Shown here: in pieces, positions 1-12,841 of the stretch | Layout: the number at the start of each line of letters is the position of its first letter | Position numbering within the stretch: position 1 is the stretch's first letter | Assembly: GCA_035582835.1 (NCBI GenBank) | Contig: JAYKAV010002342.1 | Span: 259,090-323,089, forward strand | Direction: 5' to 3' | DNA: 64,000 nucleotides | Source of the DNA: Phoebastria nigripes | Taxonomy: Eukaryota; Chordata; Aves; Procellariiformes; Diomedeidae | Notes under the pieces: generated by a model | Told to the model about the DNA's origin: nothing | The model's database searches: none | What the model saw: the letters and a program-made list of their open reading frames with translations, nothing else | Made by a program: the position numbers and the translations under genes

Positions 1-105
1 ATCTTCCCCGGCACCGAGGTCAGGCTGACAGGCCTGTAGTTCCCTGGATCCTCCTTCCGGCCCTTCTTGTAGATGGGCGTCACATTGGCCACTGTGCCAC
101 TGCCT
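1..105 (-). mobile_element. CR1-type LINE fragment, cut by window start (reverse-transcriptase N-terminal part)
   Basis: Read on the minus strand, this stretch encodes residues of the form [20 protein letters not shown] followed by LTSVPGK. This is the conserved block early in the reverse-transcriptase domain of CR1/L2-clade non-LTR retrotransposons. Similarity fades near position 105, the 5' end of the copy; the rest lies beyond the window edge. CR1 copies are normally 5'-truncated and make no target duplication, so no flanking repeat is expected. The short piece has no stop codon and so looks fairly young. It is a dead fragment on its own. Confidence 0.85.
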
Positions 106-342
106 GTTTACTGTGCTGTGTGTCATTTGTTTCGTATTTATTGTTACGTGTTTTGTTCTCCTTTGTAAAATACTCAGTAAAACCTTAGATGCTGTGAGAA
201 AAGATGCTTGCTTTCATTGGCCTGATTGACTGATTACGACTGGTCTTGGAACAGAGGGAGCACAAGGGGTAGTACAGTGAACACTTTAGGGGACAATATA
301 ATTTGATATTCCTGCTCGTAAATATATCAAGCAGAAAGTGAC
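106..342. other. Unique AT-rich spacer
   Basis: This lies between the CR1 edge and the first solo LTR. I see no coding signal or recognisable repeat. Confidence 0.5.
338..342. repeat. Target-site duplication, left copy (GTGAC)
   Basis: This 5-bp direct repeat is identical to 938-942 and directly abuts the TG...CA ends of the solo LTR. It marks the retroviral integration site. Confidence 0.9.
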
Positions 343-937
343 TGTCGTGGTTTAACCCCAGCCGGCAACTAAGCCCCACACAGCCACTCGCTCACTCCCC
401 CACGGTGGGATGGGGGAGAGAATCAGAAGAGTAGAAGTGAGGAAATTCGTGGGTTGAGATAAAGACAGTTTAATAGGTAAAGCAAAAGCCATGCACACAA
501 GCAAAGCAAAACAAGGAATTCATTCACTACTTCCCATCGGCAGGCAGGTGTTCAGCCATCTCCAGGAAAGCAGGGCTNCATCACGCGTAATGGTTACTTG
601 GGAAGACAAACGCCATCACTCCNAACGTCCCCCCCTTCCTTCTTCTTCCCCCAGCTCTATATGCTGAGCATGACATCATATGGTATGGAATATCCCTTTG
701 GTCAGTTGGGGTCAGCTGTCCCAGCTGTGTCCCCTCCCAGCTTCTTGTGCACCCCCAGCCTCCTCGCTGGTGGGGTGGTGTGAGNNGCAGAAAAGGCCTT
801 GACTCTGTGTAAGCACTGCTCAGCAGTAACAAAAACATCCCTGTATTATCAATACTCTTTNCAGCACAAATCCAAAACATAGCCCCATACTAGCTACTAT
901 GAAGAAAATTAACTCTATCCCAGCCAAAACCAGCACA
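343..937 (-). mobile_element. Solo LTR of an avian endogenous retrovirus (copy 1)
   Basis: On the minus strand the element starts TGTGCTGGTTTTGGCTGGGA and ends GGTTAAACCACGACA, so it has the TG...CA ends of an LTR. The five bases before it (GTGAC, 338-342) and after it (GTGAC, 938-942) are identical: a 5-bp target-site duplication. No internal gag/pol sequence adjoins either end, so this is a solo LTR left by LTR-LTR recombination. A polyadenylation hexamer ATTAAA (minus strand, 469-474) precedes the 3' end. A CRE-like site reads TGATGTCA (671-678) next to a degenerate TATA-like CATATAGA. A 5-bp duplication is typical of ERVL-like (class III) elements, but the class is an inference. Five ambiguous bases lie inside. 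It is the same family as the copy at 12438-12975. Confidence 0.93.
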
Positions 938-942
938 GTGAC
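938..942. repeat. Target-site duplication, right copy (GTGAC)
   Basis: It is identical to 338-342, so both ends of the solo LTR are intact. Confidence 0.9.
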
Positions 943-3460
943 CATGTTAAACAAACAGCCTGCTCTGTATCTATACCATTAGTTCTGCTAGTAAAGAGGG
1001 AATAAAAAAGTTGACCCTCCAGCTTTCCGTGTTGTCCCATGGCAGCTGCCAGCATTTGATTTTGTATTATTTGCACTGTAGCTCACTCCTTTCAAACATT
1101 GCAAAACTGGCATTAGACCAATTTCGTTTCTCTTGGACTGACTGCTGCTTGCTTATGCTCTGTATGCACTGATGGCCCAGTCCTATAATGTGACAGATGC
1201 TGTTCTGGAGCAGACAAAAATTGAACAGCATTGCCCTGCACCTTCCAGGAATGAACCGTAAGACAGCCCAGACTTTTCCAAATGTTGCTGAGATACTACT
1301 TCTTTTTTTTATCTTGTTTTTTTAATTTTTTTTTTTTTTTTCAGGCATTGGACACATACAGTTAACAGCATGTTGCAACTGATACTGTAAGTCTACCAGA
1401 AAGTGTTTATTTTCTTTAGGAGCAATTGGGTCTTCATTTTAATTGTGTTCCTCCACTCCTTTTACAAACATACTATTTATACAAGCCATTAACGGAGCCA
1501 GATATCCATCCGTCCACATTTTTGTACAAACATGGCTTGCATGTTCGAATTCAGATGTGTTTATGAGTGCATGAGAGAGAAAATATTAATGTACAAAGTT
1601 GGGTGTAACTCAACAAACCACATTACTACTCCTTTGAAAATGTGATGCAGTATTTTAAATACTGTTGACATGTTAAATTAAGAAATGTTTAAAAGTATTT
1701 AACATTTCAAATATATCTTTATTCTCCCTNCTTAGCATATGCAATTATAGATTCAAAACTTAAATTAAAGGTGTTCACATTGCCATCTCCTATGAAACAT
1801 GTTTGGGGGGTTTAGTATAGTGGTTCTTACAGTGGGCTGCATGAAAATTATTTTTCAATAGCTCTGTTGTGTGGAGCTTGACTAAGAAGTGGCAGTAATT
1901 GTCATTAGTTACTAGGCGGTGTTTGGGCAGAATGTTAACATTGTTTTCAAATTGCTCTAGTTTAATTATTTTTCATTGTAATAATGTTAACATTGACATT
2001 CTATGGAACTGATGCCTTGATGGTTTAGTTATAAAAGATTCAGGTCTTTTCTTTTTCTTTTTGTGTGTGAATGTGCTCTTAGTCTTTCCCCGCTTCCAGA
2101 TTTTCTTCTAATCATTAGTGTATGCGCTGTAATGGCCAAGTTAATGAGGTCTCATTTTAACTTCTTATGCTTCAGCTAGTCCTTTTTCACAGGAAGGAGG
2201 GACATGGATAGCTACTGTTTTATGAAAGCTTAAATCGTGGATCCAGGTAACTGTGCCTCACAGCCACAGCTGGGTAGTGGTATGTGTGTGGAGCAACACT
2301 TTGTCCCATGTGCTGGTGACTACAATTGTAGTGCATTGAAACCACCCATCATTACTGCTTGTCAGCTGGCATTTTCCTATCCTCTTCACAAGGACTCTCC
2401 TAGCAGAGGACAAATTGAGGGAACCTTTTACGTGATATATTCTGCTTTCCACCTAAGTCAGCTGCAGAAACACAACCGTCAAGCTGATTTTAATCTTGTG
2501 TTTTATATATAGGGTATATGGCAAACAGAGATGGAGAACAAATGTTTCAAAGCACCTCAGTAATTTAGGAGTGTAAGTCCTGCTGATTTGCCAAGTGTGC
2601 AAAACCCACTACTAAACTTAAGAAACCTGGATCGTGGCAAAGATTTTCCTCATCGATATTATTTTTTTAAGTTGCCTAGAGTAAGTGCAAACAGCATGAT
2701 GCAAAACTGTATAATTTGCTCATACAAAACAGAAAATTCTCCATTCTGCCAAAGATTCATAACGTATGAATAACATATATAAACAAATAACATATGAATC
2801 TTTCAGTTACTCTTGCCAGCTTCTTGTATTGATTTCAGTATGGCATTAATCAGTTTGTGTGTATATTTCACTTGGATTTTAAAAAGTTGGGGCTGATTTT
2901 TGTTGTATTTTATTTTTAAATGCGTAACTATATTCATTTTCAGACTGGATTTGCAACANGTATCTAAAGATATAAAACCCAGAAGAGACTGCTGAAAAGT
3001 GTAAGTTTTGTGTAGTTAGGGCAAGATACAGGTATGTGTGAGTAAACAGTTATCACATATTTAACTATATTGTGCTATCTTCTCACGATAAAAGGACAGG
3101 CAGAGCAGTATTTTCACATCATTACCAAAGCTATGTTACAGAAAAAGCGTTCAGTAATTATAGTGCACACTGAGATACCTGTCATTTCTCCCCAGTCTTT
3201 TTACAGTAGTTATTTTGATAGTATAATGGCATAACCAGAAACAAAGATTTGTTGTGTTGGAATTCTCATTTGTAGTTGCCATTTTCTGTTGAACTGATCT
3301 TGTGATTTTAAAAAAATGTCTTTTCTTATAGAGTCATATGCAAGACACTTGCAAAGCAGACAGTAAAGTTCAGTCTTAGTGTGGGGAAATATACTTGGGG
3401 GAGGGGGGGGGGAGCGGGAAATGAGGAGAAAGAAGCACACAAAGAGAATTGTATGGATCC
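943..3460. other. Unique AT-rich DNA, no gene recognised
   Basis: I see no recognisable repeat or coding region. A T-rich tract at about 1300-1341 ends in CAG and is followed 42 bp later by GTAAGT (1387-1392), a splice-site-like arrangement covered under findings. A G-rich run lies at about 3400-3415. Confidence 0.5.
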
Positions 3461-3699
3461 TGGGCCTGATTCACTGCAGTAGCATTCCACTGAAGTAATT
3501 CAAAAGAAGTTAAGCCAGCATAATATTGGAAGAGATTCACAATGGTAAATCAGGACTTCTTTTGGCACGCTTATGTGCAAAAGGGAAATTTGCTCATTGG
3601 ATTCTCCTCTTACTTTCACAGCATAAATCAGCAGTAATTCCACTGAAATCAATGGAGTTAAGCCAGGTTAGAATGAAGGGGAGATGAGAATCAGATTCG
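3461..3699. repeat. Relic palindromic (MITE-like) amniote repeat
   Basis: The left end reads GGGCCTGATTCACTGCAGTA and the right end reads GAGATGAGAATCAG; they are approximate inverted copies (GCCTGATTC against GAATCTGATTC on the other strand). Inside lie two copies of a TTCCACTGAA...GTTAAGCCAG block (about 3487 and 3638). The second contains the near-palindrome CCACTGAAATCAATGGAG. Sequences of this look are an old, dispersed, non-autonomous repeat class in birds, crocodiles and turtles. I assign it by motif memory, not by alignment. Confidence 0.55.
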
Positions 3700-6600
3700 C
3701 AAAGCGCAGTTTGCTGTGATTTAGCACACAAATGAGTGCCTTATAATCTGTTTACTAACAATGTATGCAAATTGTCTTTTTGGAAAGCAACCATGAAAAC
3801 TGAGCTTCACAAAAGCAAAATGAGGGATGGGAACGTTCTTAGTTCCAGACATTCACATCCATAGTCAGAGGTCTGATACACAAACACCGTCTCAGTGAGA
3901 AGAAAACTGCCAAGTCTTCACAACACATGCAGAAGTAAGGTAGATTATAACAAGATGTGAGACCACGATTTGGAATGGCAAACATCCCTCACAGACGCTG
4001 GGATAATCCAGCAATCAGGCCCCAAACAATGTCCCTCCGAGCAAACCCAGGCAGGCCAACCATGCCATTTCACATCATGGGCTGCACCCTAAATCTACTG
4101 CAGAGCCATGCAAATGTGACTGGGTCCAGGTGGTCCCAGCGCCTGGTGGTCTCAGGAAATGTTCACAAAAAAACCCTTTATGTTTACTAAACCACTGAGG
4201 ATTTAAAATGGCTGCAACTGAGAATCTGAGTGTGTAAAGTGACTGAATAAGAGATCCCAAAATAACAAGACAGTGAAATGCTTTCATGTTCACTTACCCA
4301 TGGAAAAGACAGGAAGAGTTAACTTTTATTGGCTCTGAGCAAATGCTCATTCTGGGTTTCAGGACACAGTTGTGTATAGCCTGGTGAAACTGCACATCAT
4401 AATTAGAGAGATTATTTCCTTATGCTAAGTCTTTAAGTTGAGATTTCCTTCTCTGGATTTTTTTTTTCATTCTGATCCTTTCATTACAATCCAGGCATAA
4501 CACAGATATCTGTTACCTGTGAGAAGACATCTGTATTATGACATTCAATATCAGATTTACTGTGCAGGACATGCAACACACGGAGAGATTGGAATTTGTG
4601 TTAGCCATGTCCTAAAGCATTTCCTGAAGAGCACTCCAGTACCACAATGAAGGAGGGCAGAGCTTATCTTTCCCAGCAAGTTTAGGAGCTGATGACCTCA
4701 TATCTCCAATTCCTGACTTCTGTTATTTTCTAACAGATTTGGGAAGGACAGCCTCACAGTTTGAGATAACAGGGAGGACAGACAGGAGGAGGCGGCAGTT
4801 CATGGGGTCTGGTTAGTGTGCCCATGATTACTCAACAGCTTACAGGCCCTCAAATCTTACACAGCTGGCTGTAAAAGACTATGAGGGAAACCAAAAACCT
4901 GCTGTCACAGCAGGCTCTGGAGCCCTATTGCCCAGAAGAGGGCAGACCTACAGTATTTTTCCTTAGACAGTGGCATTCTTGCAGATCTACTCTTTCTTTT
5001 GTCTGTCTAGTCTGCTGTGTGGGCTGGAGAAATTAAATACAATGCAAAAATACAAACAACCACAACTCTAGAAAAAAACTTAGGCAGTTGTCTCAGCCCA
5101 TGGACTCAATCCTTTACCTTTTTAGTCAGTCAAAGTTTTCAGGCAGGTATATTTTTCTGTCTGCCTAATGATCAGTGTGGTCAAGTAAGGAGATGTGAAC
5201 TAGGTCCACTTCACTGCTGTAGATCAAGACAAAAGGCCTGCCCAGAATAAAAGCTAAACCTTAGGACAGAAGACACTAATTTTAATAAAGCTCTCCATTT
5301 TTCCCCTAATTAAAATGAAAACAATCATCCAACTTTCAACTTCTGATTATTTTTCTCCCTACTTTCCCGCCTCTTTTCCTTCTGCTCCCCCTGCAAATGA
5401 TTGAAAAAGAAGACCTGAATAGATGATGATTCATGTATTATTTATTAAAGAATATCTAACTCTCCAAAAGAAATATTTGAACTGGTGTTTCTATTTCACT
5501 GAAAGTGCATAGCAGAAAATACAGTGAATTCTTGACCAGTTGAACCTAGGAATCATAACATCAATGATAGTTATGATGATACTGAATAACATACAACTAG
5601 AGAATAACTTCTCTATGAATACAGTTCTTAAAAACACCTCTTTAAGAAGAAGCACTTCTCCAGCTCCATGCTTAGCTTCCAAGCATTTTTACCTTCTGTC
5701 TCAGACTTACAACTATGATAAAAAGACACCATTATTTGCTTTAGAACAAGCAGAAATTCTGCTCTGAAGCAGGCTGTGCTGGTAGTGAAATCTGTGTTTG
5801 TCAGGTCTTATATCTCTTTCCTTTTTTGCAGTTGTTCTTACTGTTGAAGCCTACTGCTCGTTAGTCAGCTCTTGCCTGCTCTTGCAGTCTGCTTAACGCA
5901 AAGTGTTATTGGGGCACAGCACACCAGGGGTCTGCGACTGGAGGCTGGGTACTCCAGCAGGCAGCCTGAGCCAAACAGACCTCTATCCAAGCCCTTGCAC
6001 AGTGAAACGTGGCACAGGGAGAGCTCCTTGAGGTTCTCACTGTTCCTTGATACTGATCTCCCTCTCCTTTCACACACCTTTACTCAAACGTCATCTTAAA
6101 ACTAAGCAGAATCTGGCATAAAATATCCGATATAAACCTACACTTGCTTATGTACACTCACCGCAGACTAGATTATTGCAATTTGGTCATCATCAGGATT
6201 CCCTTGAAGTTGGGTGGAAAGCTGCTGTGGTTGCAGAAGGTGGCTGCTCCCTCACTGTTCAGACAGGTGTGTATGAATCAGACCTGCACTCTTTTTGGAC
6301 AACGGCAAATATTCTGCTCCACTAATGCATTCTAACTTAAAAGGTAAGAAGAACGCACATACAGGACTGTCCTTATTCTTGTGTCGCATCAAAGCACTTG
6401 AAATCAGATGAGTTGTTTCTACTCCCCACTCCAAGCTTAGCACAGACCAGGACAATGCAAGGATCTTGTTAACGAACTTCACCGTGGCGTTCTCTCTCCA
6501 AGAAAAAGGGGGAAGATGCAGCAATGTAGTAGACCTTCTGTGTCAGAACAGATAAGGACTCTACTGCTTCAGAACGAAATAAATGAGGATATTAGAAAAA

Positions 6601-9600
6601 GTAAAGCATACCAGAAATGGCATGGAGAGAACGAATAGGTAACAATTATCATTATTTCTCATTCTGTAAGAACATGAATTTATTATGGCCTGTTCAAAGT
6701 TAACAGAAGGAAATACTTTCTCATTTAACATGTAATTAAAATATGGAGCTTATTGCTACAGGAAATTTTGGAGCCAAAAGTATAAAAGGGATAAAAGATG
6801 TATACCTAGAAGAAAAGTCTATTAGGACTATTAAACACAAAGATGTGCTACCTTCTCCAGCTCTGGAAGGCTTCTATGTGCCCAAGGACCTTAGGGTGAC
6901 AAGTTCCAATACAGATATTCAAGTAATAATTTAGAATAGTCTCACAAAAAGGAAACCGTATTTTCCAACAAAACCAGCCCAGACACCATCTCCCAAAATT
7001 TGTTTATGAAAAATATCTGAGGTAATGCTCAAAACTGAACCTAGCCCCTCCAGGGTGCTGCTCAAGGAAGGAAAACATTTATCAAGTAGCAATAACTTCT
7101 GGCCTCTAAACATTTTCCAGAAAAATAAAACCAAACAAATCCCCCAACTACTTAAGTCAAATAGCCATTGCGGTTCCAAATTTTTTTGACAGAAACTGTT
7201 AAATAGTTCTACTCACAGCTCACTCTGTCTCCAAAGCAACAGACACAGTGTTAGAAGATTAAAAGTTTAGGAATATCCCTTTTAAAAACTTAAAATAAAC
7301 TAAGCATCGCCTAATTCAGCCCCAGGTATAGTTGTCTGTTGCCTCACAGGCAAAACTAGCAGTTGATAGCTACAGCACCATGCAAGTCAGTCTCCACAGT
7401 CTACACCTTCCTCCAGTTTAAAGATCTGGACCTGCCAACACTTCCACAGCAAAGGACTCATCCCTCCTCATGTGAGGGGGAGCCCCGGGTTTCCCTGTCC
7501 CTCAGAGGGCAGAGAGGTAAGAAAAAGTAGGCATCATTTTCAGAAGCAATAGTTAAACATCCATGAAATTCAATAGGGGCAAATGTGAGCATCAGCAAGA
7601 TGCTCATTTAAAACCTTCTTCTATTCTTGGCTCTATTACAAAGGCAGAGCTTGCAGAATGACTAGTTCATTATTGAGAGACAGACTAAATTGAACAATGG
7701 GGACACTTGACCTCAGACCACACACATACTCCTTCGCTTGGTTCCCAGATGATCTCTGGATACAGAGTAATCACTTTTCCTGAAACACCAGTCTCTTCCC
7801 TCCCCAAAATTATCCCAGCTCTTCCCAAGGCATTGCCCTCAGTGAATCAAAGAGCACCTCACAAGTTTTCAAAATGTGCATCCAGCAGAAATGGGACACC
7901 TTTTAATCTGTATGCCAGGAACCTGATTTTGTCAATTATATGCTGTATATAAAAAGCCTCTGCTATCTGCTTTCCCAGTACTCTGGGGAAGGCATATGAA
8001 TAATTTTAAACTAGGAAAATGCTGTTGGGAATATTGTTTTATTTGGGAATTCTAAACTTTGAAACACATCTACAAAGAGTATTTTATAATTAATAATATT
8101 TAATTTTTTTTTTTTTATACACACACATATATATGCATGTATGTATTTTGGATTAAAATAAATAAAGGAGGGAGAATACATCTTAGAATCACACACCAGT
8201 TAATGCAGATCTTGAAAGATAGGCCAAAGTGCCTTAAAAAGAAATATCTCTGGACAAAGGTGGTAAGCGTAGGAAATCCTCTGATGTCCTTGGTGCAGGC
8301 CTACAGGACATGTGAGTGAGAGATGTGCTATATGTGGCACAGAAATGATTCCAATTATCAGCTATATACCTTCCTTGTGACATGATAGTTACCTAACAGG
8401 AATAATTTTGGAAAACTCTAATATGTGTCAGTGTTTACAAGATTTCCACCTGGCTTTTTAGAAGAATAAGAATGCTAATAAGCTGTAAAGAAAAAAAAAA
8501 AAAAGAATGCTGACATTACATTATGAGGGTTAGCTCAGGATGAGTTGATCTGTGGTTGTACAACAGATCATTTTAACCTTTGCAGTCTTCTGGGCCTTTT
8601 TGATGCCACCTCATCATTGCATTAACCTAGTTCATTCTCTCTTTTGAACTATGGTCACTTAGAATCATTCATTGCAGAAACTTTACAGTGATGTCTTAGA
8701 GACTGCTGATACAACACTGTTATTATTAAAAGAACAATTTTCAGAGCAATACGCAGGGGAATTACACTGTTTCCAAATTGCAGTTGTTGGCCACTTCTTT
8801 TGTGTTTCATGCTATTCTTTTTGGTGATTTTTTTGATGTAGCAAACAAACTGAATTCATCTTGAAAAATAAATTACAAACTGGGAGTTTTCTGAGCTGTC
8901 CGCACAGTATTTGTTTCATCTTCCAGCACATGTTCCAAGTGTATCACTGGGACTGTCACTAAGAAAGAAGGTGTTTGCCAGCTGTCACCACAAAGTGGTT
9001 TCTGAACTGTAGCATTATTGCTGGATCTCAAGTGCTATTGCATTAAAAATATTAGCAAAAGCTGATCTTTTACAGATGACCAATACATACTAATGATTAG
9101 ATAAAAGTTTCTGAGACTTTTTTTAATGCTAGCTTTTCTTCTGAACTGATGATTTTGTACTAAAAAACTAAGAGGATGTATTTTTATTTTATAAATCTCA
9201 GCAAACTCATCTGCTATTCCTTTTTAAACAGTGGAAACAAAATACTTGTTAACAGAAGTTTTTAACATTTGCATATATTAATTGGCTTTATTACACTGCT
9301 GTATCACAAGATATTTTCTGTCTTCCCTGAGCCCTGGATTATTTATCTCTCAGCTAAGAAATTCTGCAAAACTTTTTAAAACAACATTACATTGGCTATT
9401 ATATTAAAAGCTTAGAGTACAGCCATCTCAGTCTCCCAAGGGCCCCCTACACGTTGCATTATATTTCTCTATTCATCAGCATTTAGCTAATGGATTTGAC
9501 TTTCTAGAAAACACAAGGTTTTCCTTGAAAAGTAACACACAGTTTTTCAGGTATTTTTCCAGTTACACTGAATCATGTTTAGCATTTAATTTACAATATT

Positions 9601-11575
9601 TACCAAAAAAAACCCACCACTTCAAAACAGCTCAGAATCAAAACATTAAAAAAATAAACCCATCGTTTGGTGGGGAGAGGTAGATGACAGATTAGGCAAA
9701 CGCAAATTTCTATCTGGTCCCTAACTCTGGATATAAGCTTGTGATTTAAAATATTATAAAAGACTAAACATTGATAGATTTATGCTAGATGTGACTTTCA
9801 CCATATCTTCCTGATTCATCATCAGCAGAATTCAATGAACCTGCCCTCTATGTGTCCTAATGAAAGTGCTTAATGATGCTAAATCATGAAAAAAAAGATT
9901 AAAGATCCATTTCACTAAGGGCCATATTAGGGTGTCTCATTCTTGTGAGCTGCCATCTACAGACGGTGTCCCATACTGATGGATATAGTCATATAAGCTA
10001 CTACTCTGAGGGGAAAATACACTGCTGTGATATAGCCTTGCATTTTTAAACATAGATCAATAGTCTATGTGTATTCACGCACAAACACACAAATATAATT
10101 AAAGTAGCTTGCATTAATACCCAAGACATCTGTGGTAAAATACTGTAATGCAAAATAGATAAACATATACTTTAAATCAAAGAAAGTGAATGACAGAAAG
10201 TAGTCTTAAAAACATTTCTTAATAACGAGAAACCTACAATGGTGCCTACCGTTAAATATATCCTCCTTCAAGATATGACATTCCTGTGCATGAAAAATAG
10301 GGTTATTATGCAAGGAATTGGGGATGCCATAATATGCATATCATGGGTTAGAAAACCAGACAGTATAGATTATGAATTTTACCCTTTCAAACATGAGTAA
10401 AAACTCTGAGTACTTTTCCATCTCCAAGTTTCTTGTCCAGTTTGAGATGACTGAAGCTGAAAAGATCACTCAGAGTCCTGGTGAATCTGGCATCTTTCAG
10501 GTGTCTCATGCTGTGCATGTGCAACCGTGACTCACTTTTTAAAAACATGCTGGGATGGAAAGCGCTTTCCAACCTCAGCCTGAACTCTGGAGTACTAGCA
10601 GGGAACCCTGCCTTGTCTTTATTCACTCACCCTGGAGAAAACAGTCAAGAATTTGCCTTCTGACCTTGGTGATACTGGATTGCTTAAGAGCTTGAAAAAT
10701 CCTGCCTGTGCCCTAGACAAGTCTCTTCATCCTGTCTCAGCTGTGGAAGCCTCACCAGGATGCCACAGAATAGTTGGCACACCTGCTGCTGGTGGGCCTG
10801 CCCTGAGGACCCTACTTCTCTCCCGAGCCCTCCTTTCTGGTGACCTCTACACTCATGCTTCAACAGGGAACTTTTATCCAAGGAAATCTACCAGAGTTGG
10901 ACTCTGGTATTACCCCAGACCTTTTTACATTGCATTAAAGAGTTAGGATGGATAAAAATCTTCCCTTAGAAGCAGAAAAACAAGTATGTTTTTATGCAAA
11001 TAGTTGGCCAAATAAAAAAATACCAACTACCTCAAGAAGTACCAAAAAATAAATATGGGTCCTCTTAGTCTTTCACATTGAGCTCTGATAAGCCTTGCTC
11101 AGCTCTTACAGAACTCCCCATTCCTCCAACTTCATCACCACGTAAGATTTCGAAGGTCATCTAATATCTCAACCATTCAAATATATGGAAACAATTATCA
11201 TGTTAGCAGATATGATTCACAGCATATATGTTTGCAAATAACCTATATGATAATATAACTATTTATTCTGTATGGGATTTAAAATTCGAAACTGTCTAAG
11301 CATTTGAAAAGGATTAAAATTAATAATAGGGAAAACACGTGTTCAGTCATTTCAGTTTGCATAATGATTCACCCATAAAAAAAGAAAGCGATAACCAAAT
11401 TGAGTCAACAGTTCTGTACAAAATATTATTTTGTCACAATAAACCCCTTGAGACAAAGATGTAGATATTCAGGCATTGCTAGATGTAAGTGCATGGCAGA
11501 AAATAAATAACCTTGCTGTTGATATTTAAAATCAATGTAACTTCAGGTAAAATTATTATTAACATAGACACAACA
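3700..11575. other. Unique AT-rich DNA, 7.9 kb without recognisable gene
   Basis: Open frames here are all under 100 codons and lack any recognisable domain. A T-run followed by a short AC/AT microsatellite lies at 8103-8150. A weak MIR-like stretch at about 10705-10755 (CCCTAGACAAGTCTCTTCAT followed by CTGTCTCAG) recalls the SINE core, but it is too short to call firmly. Confidence 0.5.
8103..8150. repeat. Poly-T plus AC/AT microsatellite
   Basis: A T-run is followed directly by ACACACACATATATATGC and ATGTATGT units. It is a simple repeat with no strand meaning. Confidence 0.75.
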
Positions 11576-11653
11576 GGCCAGATCTTCAGCTGGTGTAAAT
11601 CAGTGCAGTCTCATAGAAGTATGTAATTCTATGACAGCTGAGAATTTGCCTCA
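11576..11653. repeat. Relic palindromic (MITE-like) amniote repeat
   Basis: The left arm GGCCAGATCTTCAGCTGGTG matches the reverse complement of the right arm near ATGACAGCTGAGAATTTGCC; both carry the TTCAGCTG / CAGCTGAG core. The arms flank a short spacer, so the unit folds back on itself. It is old and degraded, and assigned by pattern only. Confidence 0.6.
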
Positions 11654-11984
11654 GAAAATTCATATTGCGTAGACAATCTCATGTTCAGAAGTTCAGGTAA
11701 AAATTTAGAACATTCACTTTTTTAAAACCAAAATTCATCATAACTTAACTTTGCACTGGTATGTATTACAGATAGGCTAGAAATTGTTGGTAGAGTGAAA
11801 TTATTAACAACTTTCATATTATAGCAGATAAAATAGTCAGTAAAGAAGTATTTGAACAGGCCTTATAATCTTTTGCAAATAGGTTTTTCATCCCCAGAAA
11901 TGAAATGGAATCGATCACATTAATATTGAAGTGCCTCACAAACCACGCCCTTACAAAACATCTCTGAGGGGAGGAGGTATTACC

Positions 11985-12120
11985 TTCTTTTTATGGGAAA
12001 TAAAACAGATGTACAGAGACAGGAATTTGTACGAAGTTACACCAAAGGCTGTGGCATAAACAAGAAATGAACTAGAATTAGTTGGGTTCCCACCCTGAGT
12101 CTGAAAGAGGAGCACAGCCC
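11985..12120 (+). mobile_element. MIR/L2-like ancient SINE or LINE tail (degraded)
   Basis: The order of motifs follows the antisense half of MIR-type repeats. An ATGGGAAATAAAACAGATG block comes first, then ACAGAGACAGGAATTTGTAC, then AAGTTACACCAAAGG, and finally AACTAGAATTAGTTGGGTT before a CC-rich end. These correspond to the 'aaactgaggcacagag... aggtcacac... gaactcaggtt' order of the family. Divergence is high, so the family name is tentative. Confidence 0.5.
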
Positions 12121-12432
12121 TCTGTCTCCAGTGAAAGTCAAGTTCTCATTTCTTTATCATTTCCAGTGAATCCATCATATTAATTAAGATAATTAATTAA
12201 TAGAGCTAGCAGAACAAAAGCTGCATATATAGGCCCTGATCTCATGCACTCTTACCACAGTGGTAGAGACTTTCATAGCTAGTTCCACATCCCCTCCCTT
12301 TTTGGAAGAAATTTGCACAGATAATACTATTTTTCCTCCATTTATACTCTTAATGAGGTAAAGTGTGACAAGACTAAATATCTGTTCCACCAAACAGTGG
12401 TTTTCAACTCATGATCTGTTGCCTATGCCTAA
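12121..12432. other. Unique AT-rich spacer
   Basis: TTAATTAA-type stretches lie at 12180-12200. I see no gene or clear repeat. Confidence 0.5.
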
Positions 12433-12437
12433 GGTAT
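12433..12437. repeat. Target-site duplication, left copy (GGTAT)
   Basis: This 5-bp repeat is identical to 12976-12980 and abuts the LTR start. Confidence 0.9.
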
Positions 12438-12677
12438 TGTCCTGGTTCNGGCTGGGACAGAGTTAACTTTCTTCCCAGTAGCTGGGGGGGTGTGCTGTGT
12501 TTTGGGTTCGGTATAATAGGAGCGTTGATGGCCCATTGATGTTTTGGGTGCTGCTGGGTGGTGCTTGCACCGGGCACTTTTCGGCCTCCCATGCCCTGCC
12601 AGGTGCATGGGAAGCTGGCGGGGGGAGCACAGCTGGGGTGGTTGACCCAGCTGGCCAATGGGGTATTCCATACCATG

Positions 12678-12700
12678 TGACGTCATGCTCAGTATAAAAA
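12678..12700 (+). promoter_or_regulatory. LTR core promoter: CRE octamer plus TATA box
   Basis: TGACGTCA (12678-12685) is the palindromic CREB/ATF site. Seven bases later comes TATAAAAA (12693-12700). This is the expected pol II core of an LTR; initiation would be expected near 12722-12732. Activity is not shown by sequence alone. Confidence 0.7.
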
Positions 12701-12841
12701 CTAAGGGGGGAGGGCCTGGGTCCCGGGCTCTCCTTCGGTTCGGCGGGTGGTGAGCAATTGCATTGTGCATCGCCTGCTTTGTATATTGTTGTTGTTGTTA
12801 TCACTGTTACTATTACTGTTCTACTTTGTTTTATTTCAATT

